From NCBI GenBank assembly GCA_024704765.1, contig JAKMXF010000320.1, positions 62,001 through 126,000 on the forward strand: a stretch of 64,000 nucleotides of DNA, in the 5' to 3' direction. The stretch's first letter is position 1; each line of letters opens with the position of its first letter. Both the position numbers and the translations under genes were made by a program. The DNA comes from Oopsacas minuta (Eukaryota; Porifera; Hexactinellida; Lyssacinosida; Leucopsacidae). The notes beneath the pieces are model-generated. The model was not told where the DNA came from and did not search any database. It saw only the letters and a program-made list of their open reading frames with translations. Below are positions 1 to 11,253 of the stretch, piece after piece.

Positions 1-1904
1 GAGTTGTTTGTTCTGCCCTTGATACTGTTACCAATAAACAGGTTGCTATAAAGAAATTGCCTGACCCTTTCAGTCGATTGGCCTCCGCTAAGCGTGCTCT
101 TCGAGAGATTAATATCCTGACACATTTCGAGCATGAGAATATTATTTGTGCTCGCGATTTTTTACGACTAACTGGACGTGACATTTATATAAAACTTGAT
201 CTAATGCAGACAGACCTCCAGCAGGTAATCAATACAAACCAACTCACTGATGAACATATCAAGTATTTCTCCTATCAGATGCTGAAAGCACTTAAGTATA
301 TCCACTCTGGTAACATAGTACATAGAGACCTGAAACCATCGAACATTTTAGTTGACGAGAACTGTAATATCAAGATTGGAGACTTCTCGCTAGCTCGTGA
401 CGTAAAATCCCAGCGACCAGACTTTGTTTGTTCTCGAGCAGATAATACCCTCACAGAATACGTAGCTACTCGATGGTATCGAGCTCCTGAACTCATGATG
501 AATGTAGGTCCTCACACATGTGCTCTAGATATCTGGTCGCTGGGGTGTATCATGGCTGAGCTGATCAACGGCAAGACCCTCTTCCCAGGGACCTCATATC
601 TGAATGAACTTCAGCTTATTCTCAGTGTGACAGGCACTCCAAAGAAACCTCTTCTGGAGAGAATGCGACAAGATAAAGTCAGAGAGTATATTCAGTCTCT
701 GCCGGAGCAGAAACGCACGCGACTTTCTTCTCTCTTTCCTTCAGCTCCTGGTGAGTGTGTAAGTTTGGTAGACAAAATGCTCCTTCTAGACCCAGAAGAG
801 AGGTGTACAGCCGAAACAGCTCTAAAGCACAGATACTTACGTGTACATCACAATCCGCTTGTGGAAGCTGTATGTTTAAAACATTTCAATTTCTCCTTTG
901 AGAAAGACTTTACCTCTCCTGAGTTGATCAAACAAGCTGCCCTAGAAGAGATTAGAGGTTTCTACATGCGTAAGAACAAGAAAGGAAATATAAATGATAC
1001 TCTCAAGATTCTCACAGAAGTACTTAATCAGAGAGATTTTTCTACTTCGCAGCCTCCTCCTGACAGGCGATTTAAACCAAAGCGAGACAACTCATGTAAT
1101 CGAGTACTCTCTCCCAACCCTTCTACCCACATACCCTCACCCGAAACAAAGAGACACAAAATTGAACCACATCTTCGAAATGTGAATAATGCCTCCTCTC
1201 AGACATCTCTCTACCTGACTAATCAATCCAACTCCCCCTACTATCCTGATGACGTCATCCAAATGCCTCAAAAGAACACAAGAACGATTGGCACTCAGAC
1301 ATCTCCCCAGCTGGAGCGACGCTACGATCCAATATATGAATCTGCTCCATCTAATTCATATTCCATGTCACCTGCACCTAATTACCCTCCTTATACGCAA
1401 GAAGTATCCCACTTGAACTCTCCTTTCCTCGATCAAACATATCCTGAATTCTTCCCTCCTGTAGACTACTATGAAGAGGTTCCTAACCATGAGTGGATTG
1501 ACATTCCATACCAGCCTAGTTCTTGTAACCAAGGTTACGCTATTGGGTATGAGATATCTCCTTCTATCAACTCTTATATCCCTAGTAATAATAACTCTTC
1601 CTATTTTTTTGAGCCGAAGCTTCCTGACTTCCCTGTGCCTCCTCTTACTAACGTATCTTCTGAACACAGTTCTGACTGTGATCCCACCACTGGACAACCA
1701 GACATACTCTCTATGCCTCCTCCTACTCCGCCTCAATTCCAGATGGGACTACAACCTGTCCCTGTCCACATCCCTAAAGACACCTCAAACTCCCTTTTGA
1801 CTCATTGGCTTAACAGCGACCTTGCTTACCCACAAGATTTGCCAGATTTAGAGGATTGCTGTTATGACGTCATAAATGACTTATTCGCTGATATATTTCC
1901 ATAG
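1..1904 (+). CDS. MAPK7: ERK5 (MAPK7)-like MAP kinase, 5'-truncated by the window edge
   Basis: Serine/threonine kinase of the MAP kinase family. The reading frame is open from the first base (codons from nt 3, stop TAG at 1902-1904), about 633 residues, so the beginning of the gene lies before the window. Visible landmarks: VAIKK with the ATP-binding lysine (nt 42-56), HRDLKPSN (from nt 321), the activation-loop dual phosphorylation motif TEY (nt 453-461) followed by VATRWYRAPE, and REYIQSLP. The last, together with the C-lobe, fits ERK5 better than ERK1/2. After about residue 330 a long Ser/Pro/Asn-rich tail follows, as in ERK5, where the tail acts in transcriptional activation. The magnesium-binding motif reads DFS (nt 381-389) instead of the usual DFG. 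No intron is seen in this part. The ERK5 assignment is by motif memory, and ERK7/8-like kinases are the main alternative. Confidence 0.85.
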   Translation, partial: VVCSALDTVTNKQVAIKKLPDPFSRLASAKRALREINILTHFEHENIICARDFLRLTGRDIYIKLDLMQTDLQQVINTNQLTDEHIKYFSYQMLKALKYIHSGNIVHRDLKPSNILVDENCNIKIGDFSLARDVKSQRPDFVCSRADNTLTEYVATRWYRAPELMMNVGPHTCALDIWSLGCIMAELINGKTLFPGTSYLNELQLILSVTGTPKKPLLERMRQDKVREYIQSLPEQKRTRLSSLFPSAPGECVSLVDKMLLLDPEERCTAETALKHRYLRVHHNPLVEAVCLKHFNFSFEKDFTSPELIKQAALEEIRGFYMRKNKKGNINDTLKILTEVLNQRDFSTSQPPPDRRFKPKRDNSCNRVLSPNPSTHIPSPETKRHKIEPHLRNVNNASSQTSLYLTNQSNSPYYPDDVIQMPQKNTRTIGTQTSPQLERRYDPIYESAPSNSYSMSPAPNYPPYTQEVSHLNSPFLDQTYPEFFPPVDYYEEVPNHEWIDIPYQPSSCNQGYAIGYEISPSINSYIPSNNNSSYFFEPKLPDFPVPPLTNVSSEHSSDCDPTTGQPDILSMPPPTPPQFQMGLQPVPVHIPKDTSNSLLTHWLNSDLAYPQDLPDLEDCCYDVINDLFADIFP

Positions 1905-2871
1905 AAATGAATTCGTGTCTCACTCAATACTATTACATTAGATGTATACTTTTCTAATTCACTATTTCATAATTGTGTGTATTGTACAGTTTTACAACAG
2001 ATTTATTTGGTTTGCTATTCTTCCATCACATAGTTTCTGAGTCAAGCGGATGTAGTAGTCTATTAGTCATGTAGGACAATATGCACATGTCTGACCCATA
2101 GGGCGCGACGCTGGATGTTATCCGGGGGAGACCTTAAATTGGATAATTTGACAAGATTCAAACCATCTCGTGTATTTTCCTATGCCCACTTCCATGCCCC
2201 GGCCCTATTTGAGCTGGTACCGCAGGTTATCAAGTGAATTAGCAAACGAGGCGCGTTATCAAGTAGTTAATAATATAGTTAGAGGCCTTAATTTCCGAAC
2301 ATTCGTGTTTAGTGCAGCCCTATAGGAGTGACCTATTAGCATTGTTCCCTACAGGTTGAACCAATATCGATATCGAGAAAAACCTCAGGTATCGATACGA
2401 TATATCCTGAAAATGTTCGATATCGATAAATATCGCGAAATTTGTATATAATTTCGATGTCAATCGCATTCTTGACAATTTCGAGAGTCGAGTAATACTC
2501 GAGCTAAATTAAAAGTTCTAAGACAAGAGAAAAATATCGGGGAATTTTCCAATATTTTCGATGTTTTTTCCAACCCGAAATATTGATGTCAATCCTTTTC
2601 CCCTCCAAGCCATTTTATAGACCAGCGGATGGTCAACAGTCAACACTATTGCTTAGTTTGCGGTAGCTGGTGTGCAAGTTTACTAACTACCTTAATGTGT
2701 TTTCTGCATTAGAAAGTGGCCCTTGAATACTCGAAATTGATTTGAACACTGGCAAAGTTATAAGTGCCGTTCATTAGAAGCGATTTATAATAACCATTAA
2801 TGACGAGTCACTATTATCAAATGTGCCCGTCAGTCATTGATATTTTGTTCCTAGTTGTATAATACGCGTAT
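1905..2871. other. Intergenic region downstream of the ERK5-like gene
   Basis: No gene is recognised. Around 2360-2450 the DNA is rich in overlapping TATCGATA palindromes, and a similar patch occurs near 50300-50390, which suggests an old repeat. The last eight bases are one copy of the target-site duplication of the next element. Confidence 0.4.
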
Positions 2872-3315
2872 TAGAGATGCACCGGATATCCGGTTTCTAT
2901 CCAGTATCCGGCCAATTTTATTGATTCGTCGGATATCCCGTCCGGCCGGATAATACTATATATAGACAAAATGCATGATTTGATGTAATCTACTTACAAT
3001 AACTCAAATGTCTAGTCCTAGATATACTGTGCTATAACAAACCTATTGAGACACTAATAATGGAAATCTAATAATCTTACATTTTTCTGAATAAAGAGGA
3101 GATGCTCTCCATTTTCAGGTAACAATCTGTTCCGTCTTTCTTCAAATACAATTCCAGCACTACTAAATAATCTTTCATTATATACTGAGCTAGGTGGAGT
3201 ACCCAAATATTAACAAAAGTATCCGGTATCCAGCTGGCTAACCGGAAAATTAGAAGCCGGATAGCTTATCCGGCGGATGGGAAATTTTCATATCCGGTGC
3301 ATCTCTAACGCGTAT
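2864..3315 (-). mobile_element. Non-autonomous hAT element with 8-bp target duplication
   Basis: The element spans 2872-3307 (436 bp) and is flanked by perfect direct repeats ACGCGTAT at 2864-2871 and 3308-3315. Its ends are inverted repeats, TAGAGATGCACCGG on the left and CCGGTGCATCTCTA on the right, followed by many CCGGATA-type subterminal repeats. An 8-bp duplication and this terminal sequence are typical of hAT transposons. On the minus strand it still encodes the end of a transposase (separate entry), so it is an internal deletion derivative of an autonomous element. Confidence 0.9.
3054..3209 (-). pseudogene. hAT transposase C-terminal dimerisation fragment
   Basis: A short minus-strand frame encodes YLGTPPSSVYNERLFSSAG, followed by an ERRNRLLPEN stretch and ends at a TAG at 3054-3056. 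This is the conserved C-terminal hAT dimerisation region (pattern PPSS-x-x-x-ERLFS-x-AG). A stop codon lies directly upstream at 3210-3212, so only the last ~50 residues remain. It sits inside the 436-bp element. Confidence 0.8.
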
Positions 3316-4349
3316 AACGTATAATACGTTATACGTGATCTATTTGAACGTATTATACGTCTAGGTTAACAACGAAATATGAGATTTTGACATTGTTAGA
3401 CTTGTATAAGTCACATTATTAATCATTGAGTTTAAAATATATGATTTGTATCTAGAAGGCATGGACAAACTTATATCTACTGTATTTTAGTATACTTATC
3501 AATTCAATGACAGCAATTAGGGAGATTACCAATTGAGGTTGTTGGGTTGGGGGTAAATGTTAAACATCAGAAGTTATTTATTTGCGCTTGTTTTGGTGCC
3601 CACGTATACAATTCCACCGGGTTGTACCATTAACTGAATATTGTCGGGAAAACTCCGACCGTAATAGGTTGAGTAATTTCCCATATTCAGTAATTGCCAA
3701 CTTAACACACTGCAGTGTATGTCATTCAAAATAGCTCGATGAAAGAAAATAGTAATATGTATTCATTGGTAATGAATTATTTAATTGATAAAATATGATA
3801 TTTATAATTTTAAAAGAGTTAAAGGAAGGCAGTGAGAGCTTGTTAAGTAGTCTCAATCAGTTCATCATATATAGGACATTAGTCGATCACCAATTTAAAT
3901 ATGCTTGGTAGATGAACAAAATTTGGATAAATATAGGCTAAATTTGGGATTAATATGGTCAAATCAATTCTATTTACTTGTGATTGTTATCAACATTGAT
4001 TCACGGAAGACACTAAACGATCCGAAAATTTCAAAGTTCGCACTTTGGATGGATATTACTAAACAATAGAGTAGTTAACTTGCTTTGGGGGACTCTGCTA
4101 CCGAAAAAATAGAAAACTGCTGTTTCTTCGTAACATTATTAGAAAACTCCGGATAATTGGGAACTCCACTTAATCGGGACAAAGAGGGCTGGAACCGATG
4201 TGTCCCGATTAAGCGGAGTTGACTGTCAATAAATATATAGCTTAATTGTGTTTAATATTATATTGTAGATGAATAATGATTGTATTAGCTCAGATTTATA
4301 ACTCTGTAATTGCAATTAATAATTAATTGGAGAGTAATTATAATATTTA

Positions 4350-4601
4350 TTAATTAAATTTCGGAAATTTTGCCATTTGTAATTGTAATTGAAAATATAA
4401 TAAATAAAGAAGAGAGTTTATTGATAGAGCTAATGGAATTACCCGCTTCTTCTGGCTTGTCCATCTTTCCAGCACTTTATCTAAATCGAGTTTATTTACG
4501 ATATCCCTGTTCAGAGAAAGTCTCATCATGTCACTAGCTCTAGTGCTATTAAGACTAGATCTAGCCCAACTCAGTATTCCATTCATAGCACTGAAGTTTC
4601 T
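4350..4601 (-). pseudogene. hAT transposase relic, C-terminal part
   Basis: The minus-strand frame reads RNFSAMNGILSWARSS and continues with MRLSLNRDIVNKLDLDKVLE and a basic KKR end. The ERNFS-M motif followed by short helices and a DKV-x-ERW segment is the usual hAT C-terminal dimerisation region. A stop codon lies immediately before RNFS (4602-4604). A second minus-strand frame at 5078-5326 contains SQTERNF and may be part of the same decayed element, but I could not join the two. No terminal repeats were found. Confidence 0.55.
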
Positions 4602-5339
4602 TTAAACTGTAGCAGTGCTAATAGGAATGGTTTTTCATATCAGAATTAACTTCTTTAGTTGAGGATAAACATTTGGCCAAGTGGATAGCTATCTTTTAGG
4701 ACAAGAAGAGCTCTTTCGCACTCATTTTCAAGAGTATAAAATCAAAACTGAATCAATCTTCGAAGTGAGACGCGGTACAATAATTGGGGGATATCTAAAT
4801 ACGCTTGCTTGGATGCATCTAAGGAATCTAATGAAGATAAAAGTTGTACGATATTTTTAGAAACGGCGATCAAATTCTTTTATGATATTTCCTGATTTTC
4901 TTTTAACTCCTGGCAAAATAACTGATATTACATCTTAGTGCATACAAAGGTTCTTCATAATTATAGTAATCCCAACCTCCAAGTATATGATACTTGCTCT
5001 TTCGATGATTTCTCCAGTATTCATGCTTTCTAATTGTTCTCTTATTGCATGAATCTCGGAAAGAATAATATTCCATTTTATGTTATTCTAATACATAAAT
5101 TCAGACTTTGAATTTTATCAAGGACTTCTTGTAAAAATACGAGAGAGATAATGAATTTACTAGAAAAATATTTATGGTAGAGGCCAACTGCCACTTCTGT
5201 ATAACTGGAATTGGTTGTAGATGCTGTTGTGATGAAATTCCTTTCAGTTTGCGATAAGCCATATCTATACTTGTGAACTTCCAGCAGAGACAATAGGTTT
5301 ATGGGAGTGGTATCAAAACCTAGCATTTTAGGGGTCTAA

Positions 5340-6765
5340 AACTAGTACTAGATTAGCCTCTATTTTGCTAGGTGATTACAGCTATTATGCTAGATAACTG
5401 CAGCAAATAAAATAAGTACATTTATCTAGTATCGTGTTTTGCAATTACCTAGTTACAATTCTACACTAGATAAAAGCCCCTAATTTGGGTGGATATATAT
5501 AGTACTAGAAATTAGTTAATAGTTTCTTATGATATAATTAAATTGCAGAAGATTGAGAGTGATTCAAAACGTTTGCTTGACGTCCATTCTGCATGCGCTG
5601 CCTATATTTACATTAAGCTTGACCCACACATGGTTAGCCAGATTATTGAAAACCTATGAATCAGACCTGCAGCTGTCCGGTGATTTTACGAACCAAACCA
5701 CCATTGAGTTATTCTAAACCGTCCGGACCGGTCCAAACCGCATTTTGAACATCTTGGGCCGGTCCGGGCGATAACCAGTCCAGACCGAAAGACCGGTCCA
5801 CCTATTATGATACTGATCTAGATGATAAATGATTAAGAAATTTTACATTGTAGAGTGGTTAATTGAATCCACTTGTGTATATCCATTTCTAAATTTAGGT
5901 AACATGTGTATGTGCTTGTAATAGGCATGTAGCAGTTCGGAAATTTCGGTGACCGGTCAAGGCCGAGACCGATGGGCGGTCCGGGTCGTTAGATCCAATT
6001 TTCGGACATACCTCACTGAAAAACGCGGACTGAACTGAAACCGGTCGGTCCGGTCCAGGGATGGACTGCTGCGTATCTGCTATGAATGAACCAGTTGTAA
6101 TTCGTAATTAAGTATGATACGAATGATTAATAATAAGAAGTAACGATGGTATTCGAAGCTACAAATATCATTAGAAGCATAGATATCAAAATAGGTGGCT
6201 ATGTGATAGTCTAATGTGTAGGAATAATGCATTATGTTAGAAGGAGTTAAAATCTAGCCTAAAGCTAGGTTTTAACCTCTAAAAGAGGTGTTTTACCTAG
6301 CAAGCTAACTTGGTAAAAGACATAAAATACTAGATTTTGACACTTATCCCTAGGTTTATTAGGATAGACCTCCTTTTGTGTTTCTTCTAAGATTTCTCCA
6401 TTTTGGCAACATTAAACATATTGTAAAGTGACTGGTAAGGGTCCGGATGGATTACGGATTTGCTGTCTAACGGATTGCGAATCCATCAAATCCGTAATGT
6501 ACGGATTTGGAAAATTCTCCCATCCCAAACTCGGTAATTTATGATTTTTCACTCATTTGGGTCTAAAATGTGCATTCATATGCAAATTCATACAGAATTG
6601 TAAACATAAGGATTCTTTGAAATCTCTATGGATTTTGGAATCATCTATGGGTTATGGATTGGGCATTGAACGGAAATTCTGGGTGAGATGGATTATAGAC
6701 TAGATTTGATATGAATTTCCATCAATCCTGACCCTCTGGTCGCACTCGCACCACATTCCCCTATT
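5340..6765. repeat. Repeat-rich intergenic DNA with GGTCCGG-type segments
   Basis: Two GC-rich patches (about 5670-5800 and 5935-6075) are built from repeated GGTCCGG/CCGGTCC motifs and stand out in the AT-rich surroundings. The hAT MITE at 37727-37891 has the same composition, so these are probably degraded relatives. No target duplication could be found for either patch. No gene is seen. Confidence 0.4.
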
Positions 6766-7099
6766 TCATCTGCCAAAGCTGCCCACGCAACTGGTTTCAC
6801 TTTTGAAACTAGTCTGGTTCCATTTCCTGAAAAGTAGGCTGGAAAAACAGTGATAACATCTCTTCTTTTCAAGAAATGGGACCAGGCTATAGAATGATCG
6901 TGAGTACCAAGTTAGAGGTGGTAGATCATTAAATGACAATCCAACGCCATGTACAATTTCACGAATTATATTCATCGCTAAATATTATAAAACGAGCAGC
7001 TTCGCTAGTTCGCGCTGCGGGGCTTACGAACACTTTGCGTTCGCATGGTCTCGGAACTTAGTGCCTCGAGTTTGCCGAAGTATAAAATTGCAAAATTGG

Positions 7100-7400
7100 A
7101 TTAATAAATTAATATTTCAACAATTTGTTTACTTTATATTCATAAAAACAACAAGAATTTACATAAGAGAAACTTGTATATGCAAAATTCGGATTCAGCA
7201 TCCTTTGATTTATAGCCGTTAAGAGCAAGCCTCCACGTATATCTTAAGATTACCCCTATTTGTCTGTAGAGAGCAAGTATCTAAGTATATATCGACATTT
7301 CAACTATTGTTTACTTTAAATTCATAAAAACAACAATAAATTTACATGTGATTAATTCGAAAGTGTAAAAATCGGAATCAGCATACTCGATTACCCCAAT
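7100..7400 (+). repeat. Two modules of a dispersed ~80-bp repeat
   Basis: The core TTTATATTCATAAAAACAAC lies at about 7133-7152, and a close variant follows near 7316. Each is followed by a stretch ending in a CGGATTCAGCAT-like motif. The same module occurs, on either strand, near 10700, 21590, 40377, 44410, 44797, 55135 and 63870. It belongs to the hairpin-ended element described at 39798, 44210 and 54906. Confidence 0.6.
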
Positions 7401-7700
7401 GTAATTGTGTACTTTTCCTATACCGTCAACAGAAGGATATGTTATTCTCTTTATTATATACGCAGATAATCTTCCTCTATCATGATAATACAGAGTGGAC
7501 AAACAAACAAACATCCAACAATAATTGGATTTTAATAATATATATATAGCTATTGAGAATAACAGACATAGGTTTCAAGATAAAAAACAGGAAAAATATC
7601 AGAAAAGAACGAAATACGACGACTGATTCTAAGGGTACCCGATTCGAACTAAAGTAATTCTTCATAAAACCAAAACGAAGATGCAAGTCATGCGTACTAA

Positions 7701-9344
7701 CTAAGAACACATTTTAGTGGCACACAAGCAAGAGGCTCCAACCTTTATATCAGCTAATACGCTTGCTTTCTGATACTTCTCATAGACAGATTGAGCTTCA
7801 TCCAACTTGTTCTGTGCTTTCAATGATTGATGGAGACCCAATAATGACCACATGTTATCCTTGTACTGAATCAAATCTTCTCGATACACGGCTTCAGCTT
7901 CTTGAACGTCTCCATGTTCTAGCAATAGTGCACCCAGCACGTGTCTTGAAGGTATCATCCAAGACCAAGGTTCACCATAAACTAAGCTTGTATCACGTTT
8001 GACAGCAAGACGGAGATGGTCAAATGCTTGTTGATAATTCCCTTTCCGATATTCAATTTCACCATTTAATACGGAATCTGCAACATCCAAAATACATTTA
8101 CCAGGAGTTTCAGGATTATACATATATGAATTCAGGATTCGCCTCTTTGCCAGTGTTTTATCCTTCAGGGATTCATAGAATAAATCACGTTCCACTTCAG
8201 CTTCTGCTACTTTACCTAACGCAGCGTATGCAACACCTCGAGCATATCGTGCCATAGCAATATTGCTAGGATACAATTCTTTGTTTTGTTCAATTGGCCG
8301 TTTCAGAATGTCTTCCCATTTACCAAACCGAATCAAAACTTCCCAAATAATAACTCTCGTTGGTTCCAAAAAGATTAATCCTAAAGGCATATCTCCTAGC
8401 ATAGCAGTGACTCCTTCTAAATTCGAGTATTCTTGTAATTCTTCTGCGAACTCTAAAGATTTCCCCAATTGTCCATTAAACATTGCAGCCCAAATAACAA
8501 AATGAAAGTTGTGCATTCTATACATTTTGTAAAAGTTGTTCTCCACTTTGCTAGTTAGCATGTATCTCTTATCAGCTAGAATTGCTAGTTCATTCACTTC
8601 AGTAGCTTCTTTGTAGTGTCCTACCCACATGTCGATATGACTAGCCATGTGAAGCAAGTGTCCATGATCCTTTATAGTCTCGCGCAAAGCGTCCGCACAT
8701 GGTAACGCTTTCTCAGGTGTAGCAGAGAGTTCCATTGTGTGAATGTAGAAATGACACAAACCTGGATGCTGTGGAGATTGCTTAAGGGCATTTTCAAGCA
8801 CTTTCACTAACTCTCCTGTCTCTGGGATTCCTTCCTTGTATTCAGGATACGGAGTCCATAACTTCCAAGGAGCTAAATTCATTAATGATTCTGCAAACAA
8901 GGCTGCAACTACCACATTATTCTCTCCGAATTTACTATACACACTACGCATTGCATTAGCATAATTCTTATTCAATGTGCCTAATGGTACAGAACCTACT
9001 GGGGAACAGAATCTAAGGACTTGTGCCTCGATTAGTCCTTTTTCCCAATCAGTCAAGGTAATTCTCTTTGCAAGAGAGGATGCTATCTCTGCTTCTTCAT
9101 ATCCTTCCCTATAATCCATGCCATCTGGATTATTGTAGTGGCCTGCATTACTATATGCAATTAGATAATGTGCCATAATACAGTCCTTATCAATAGTGAG
9201 GGCTTTCTTACAATCGAGTATAGTTTGATCATGATTGAAATTGAATAACTGGAGTAATGCATCGTTGATCAACTGCAAACATTCACTAGAAGAGCATGTT
9301 ACTTGTACTTTCTCCATAATTCCTTTTGAACATTGTTCTGCCAT
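7701..9344 (-). CDS. Bacterial-type TPR-repeat protein, copy 1
   Basis: Single-exon gene, 547 residues, starting MAEQCSKG. An in-frame GTG lies three codons upstream, but ATG at 9344 is the natural start. The protein is helical throughout with TPR-like units such as NYQQAFDHLRLAVKRD and GDVQEAEAVYREDLIQYKDN, and carries the signature HLLHMASHIDMWVGHYKEA. I associate this with a TPR family common in bacteria and scattered in eukaryotes. The molecular role is unknown to me. It is about 97% identical at the protein level to the gene at 13675-15336, which lies in the opposite orientation. The N-termini and flanks of the two genes differ. The absence of introns and the bacterial-like family suggest an old horizontal transfer, which is inference. 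Confidence 0.85.
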   Translation of the reverse strand: MAEQCSKGIMEKVQVTCSSSECLQLINDALLQLFNFNHDQTILDCKKALTIDKDCIMAHYLIAYSNAGHYNNPDGMDYREGYEEAEIASSLAKRITLTDWEKGLIEAQVLRFCSPVGSVPLGTLNKNYANAMRSVYSKFGENNVVVAALFAESLMNLAPWKLWTPYPEYKEGIPETGELVKVLENALKQSPQHPGLCHFYIHTMELSATPEKALPCADALRETIKDHGHLLHMASHIDMWVGHYKEATEVNELAILADKRYMLTSKVENNFYKMYRMHNFHFVIWAAMFNGQLGKSLEFAEELQEYSNLEGVTAMLGDMPLGLIFLEPTRVIIWEVLIRFGKWEDILKRPIEQNKELYPSNIAMARYARGVAYAALGKVAEAEVERDLFYESLKDKTLAKRRILNSYMYNPETPGKCILDVADSVLNGEIEYRKGNYQQAFDHLRLAVKRDTSLVYGEPWSWMIPSRHVLGALLLEHGDVQEAEAVYREDLIQYKDNMWSLLGLHQSLKAQNKLDEAQSVYEKYQKASVLADIKVGASCLCATKMCS

Positions 9345-9724
9345 TTTGTTCACAATTTAGCTGCTGAGACTAAAATATCTACTCTATGTATACGATATGT
9401 TATGAATCAGCTTCTATTCTAATCACGTATTATTATTGTAGTATTGTTCTACTGTAATTAAGGGCTGTTAACTATATGTTTACCACGCTAAATTTTTGTA
9501 TACGAGTTCCCCGCCGGCTGCACATCACAAATCCCAAAAATATTACTGTGAATATTATGAATTTCAAATTTGTATCCACATTTTTCCGAAAGGACAATTG
9601 TACTTAACCAATTTTTCACCTTTCAAAGACGTCTCCAATTTGTAGACATTTAGCGATTACAGAACAAATCTTAACTAAATACTAAATGTGATTGAAACTA
9701 ATATGTAAACAAAATTAATAAAAC

Positions 9725-10141
9725 TACAGTGCAACCTCTATAAGTGAGGAGTGGGGATGGAGGATACTTTAGAGATAATTATGCCTCACGCCATTGATAT
9801 TTACCTCCATAAGTGGTGAACTATACGGAAAAATTTCGTGAATAATCAATTTTTGTGCTAAATTTAGCAATAAATATGTATTTATAGCTTTGATGATTGA
9901 AATCTTTGGGTTTCTTTGAAGAAAATTTCGCACAAATTTGTATATTCAACCAACAACCTTAGGGCATTTATAATAATAATAAAATATCATTGAAAAAATA
10001 GTCATTGGAGGATGTGGCCTTACATATTGACTCAAAATCTCTGTTTAAAGGGCATTTCCATTTGAAATTATAAATGGCGAATGGGGGGTTATCAGGAGAT
10101 TCGCCGTCCCGACGTCTTCCACTTACAGAGGTTCTACTGTA
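9725..10141. mobile_element. pogo/Tigger-like MITE
   Basis: The element at 9727-10139 begins CAGTGCAACCTCTATAAGTG, ends CACTTACAGAGGTTCTACTG, and is flanked by TA on both sides (9725-9726, 10140-10141). CAGT-G-ACCTCTATAA termini with a TA duplication are typical of pogo/Tigger elements. It has no coding potential. A second copy lacking its left end lies at about 48930-49254. It sits in the divergent space between the two TPR genes. Confidence 0.8.
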
Positions 10142-10473
10142 TTAGTATATTCTCTTATATGGATATAGTTGTAGCGCGTATGATTATGAAGTTACAGCTG
10201 TTATTAATTTGAAATAACAAATTGGAAGATAGAAAAGAGTAATACATGTATTTAGAGTCATTTTAGTATTTATAATATATTGATTATATTATTAGTGACT
10301 AGTGGAATGTACATACAATGAAATTGAATCTCTTTGATTGCCAATTAGGTATAGTGTATGATTACATTATAATAAAATATGGTTGTCTCTTACGCTAAAA
10401 ATGGTCCCAGACCAATTTCTTCGTGACAGTCCCAATAGAAACATATATCACCTTGTTCGTTGTGAAGGAAGTA

Positions 10474-10630
10474 TTAGTGGAAACTGCATAAACCGACGCC
10501 TGTATAATCCGACAGTGTTTCTGATCTAAATAGCTTCTGCCAATACAAATTCACCTGCATAATCCGACTATTTGTTAAACCGACAAAAATTTTCATGCCC
10601 CAACGAGAGTCGGTTTTGCCGGTCCCACTG
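10474..10630. mobile_element. Small pogo-like MITE (AGTGG..CCACT ends)
   Basis: Inverted ends AGTGGAAACTGCATAAACCG and CGGTTTTGCCGGTCCCACT enclose ~157 bp and are followed by TA at 10631-10632. The left target TA is blurred by mutation. The element at 30625-30775 is a sibling sharing the internal TAATCCGAC and AAATTTTCAT blocks. Confidence 0.6.
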
Positions 10631-11167
10631 TACGTAATTATAATCAAATATAACTTGCCTGATTATAAATCGAATGTTGCGAATCCGAATTTCACACTTT
10701 TGAATGTAAATTATTGTTGTTTTAATTAATAAAAGTTAACAAATAAATGAAGTCTCAAATATATGCTCTCAACGGTCTATTAGCAAATCGTATTTTACAA
10801 GAATTTCCTTGCTAGTTTCCTATTATGCACGCTAATCACGATACAAGTATGCACTCTCTGTCTTGAAAAAAGTTGCAATAGGCGGTTTCCAAAGTATAGT
10901 TTATAGTAGAAGGTCAACATGGGTGATCAAGAATGCTGAATCTGAATGTCGCATTTTCAAGTTATCATCTGTAAAATTAACTAGAAACTATATAAATAGA
11001 GCATATGGATCAAACTTTCATTGGAACCGGGTGGTCTCTGAATTCCTCCCATCCCACCGACAAAGTTAGGCACTAATCCAAGGTAGAGTTCCAACCCTCA
11101 CTCCTAATCGTGTAGTAAATACACACGTAGGGACTTGAGTGTACTTCCGCACTCGACTTTCATTAGA

Positions 11168-11253
11168 CAGTAGAACTCGGATAAGACGTACCCCCTGGGG
11201 AAACAAAAATTAGTTCGTCATAACCGAATATAGGTCTTATCCGAGTTCTACTG
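11168..11253. mobile_element. 86-bp pogo-like mini-MITE
   Basis: CAGTAGAACTCGGATAAGAC at 11168-11187 is the exact inverse of the right end GTCTTATCCGAGTTCTACTG, which is followed by TA. Internal sequence and ends are shared with the 152-bp element at 50520-50671. It has no coding capacity. Confidence 0.7.

Noticed and set aside
1368-1736. 122-residue minus-strand open frame within the ERK5-like gene
   Set aside because: It lies antisense to the Ser/Pro-rich tail and has an arginine-rich composition typical of a shadow frame. No recognisable domain.
5667-6075. Two GGTCCGG-rich patches as complete hAT MITEs
   Set aside because: Their composition resembles the 37727-37891 element, but no matching target duplication or clean inverted ends could be found.
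7763-8505. Plus-strand open frames of 77-80 residues opposite TPR copy 1
   Set aside because: They are antisense shadows of the TPR gene; one recurs opposite copy 2 for the same reason.
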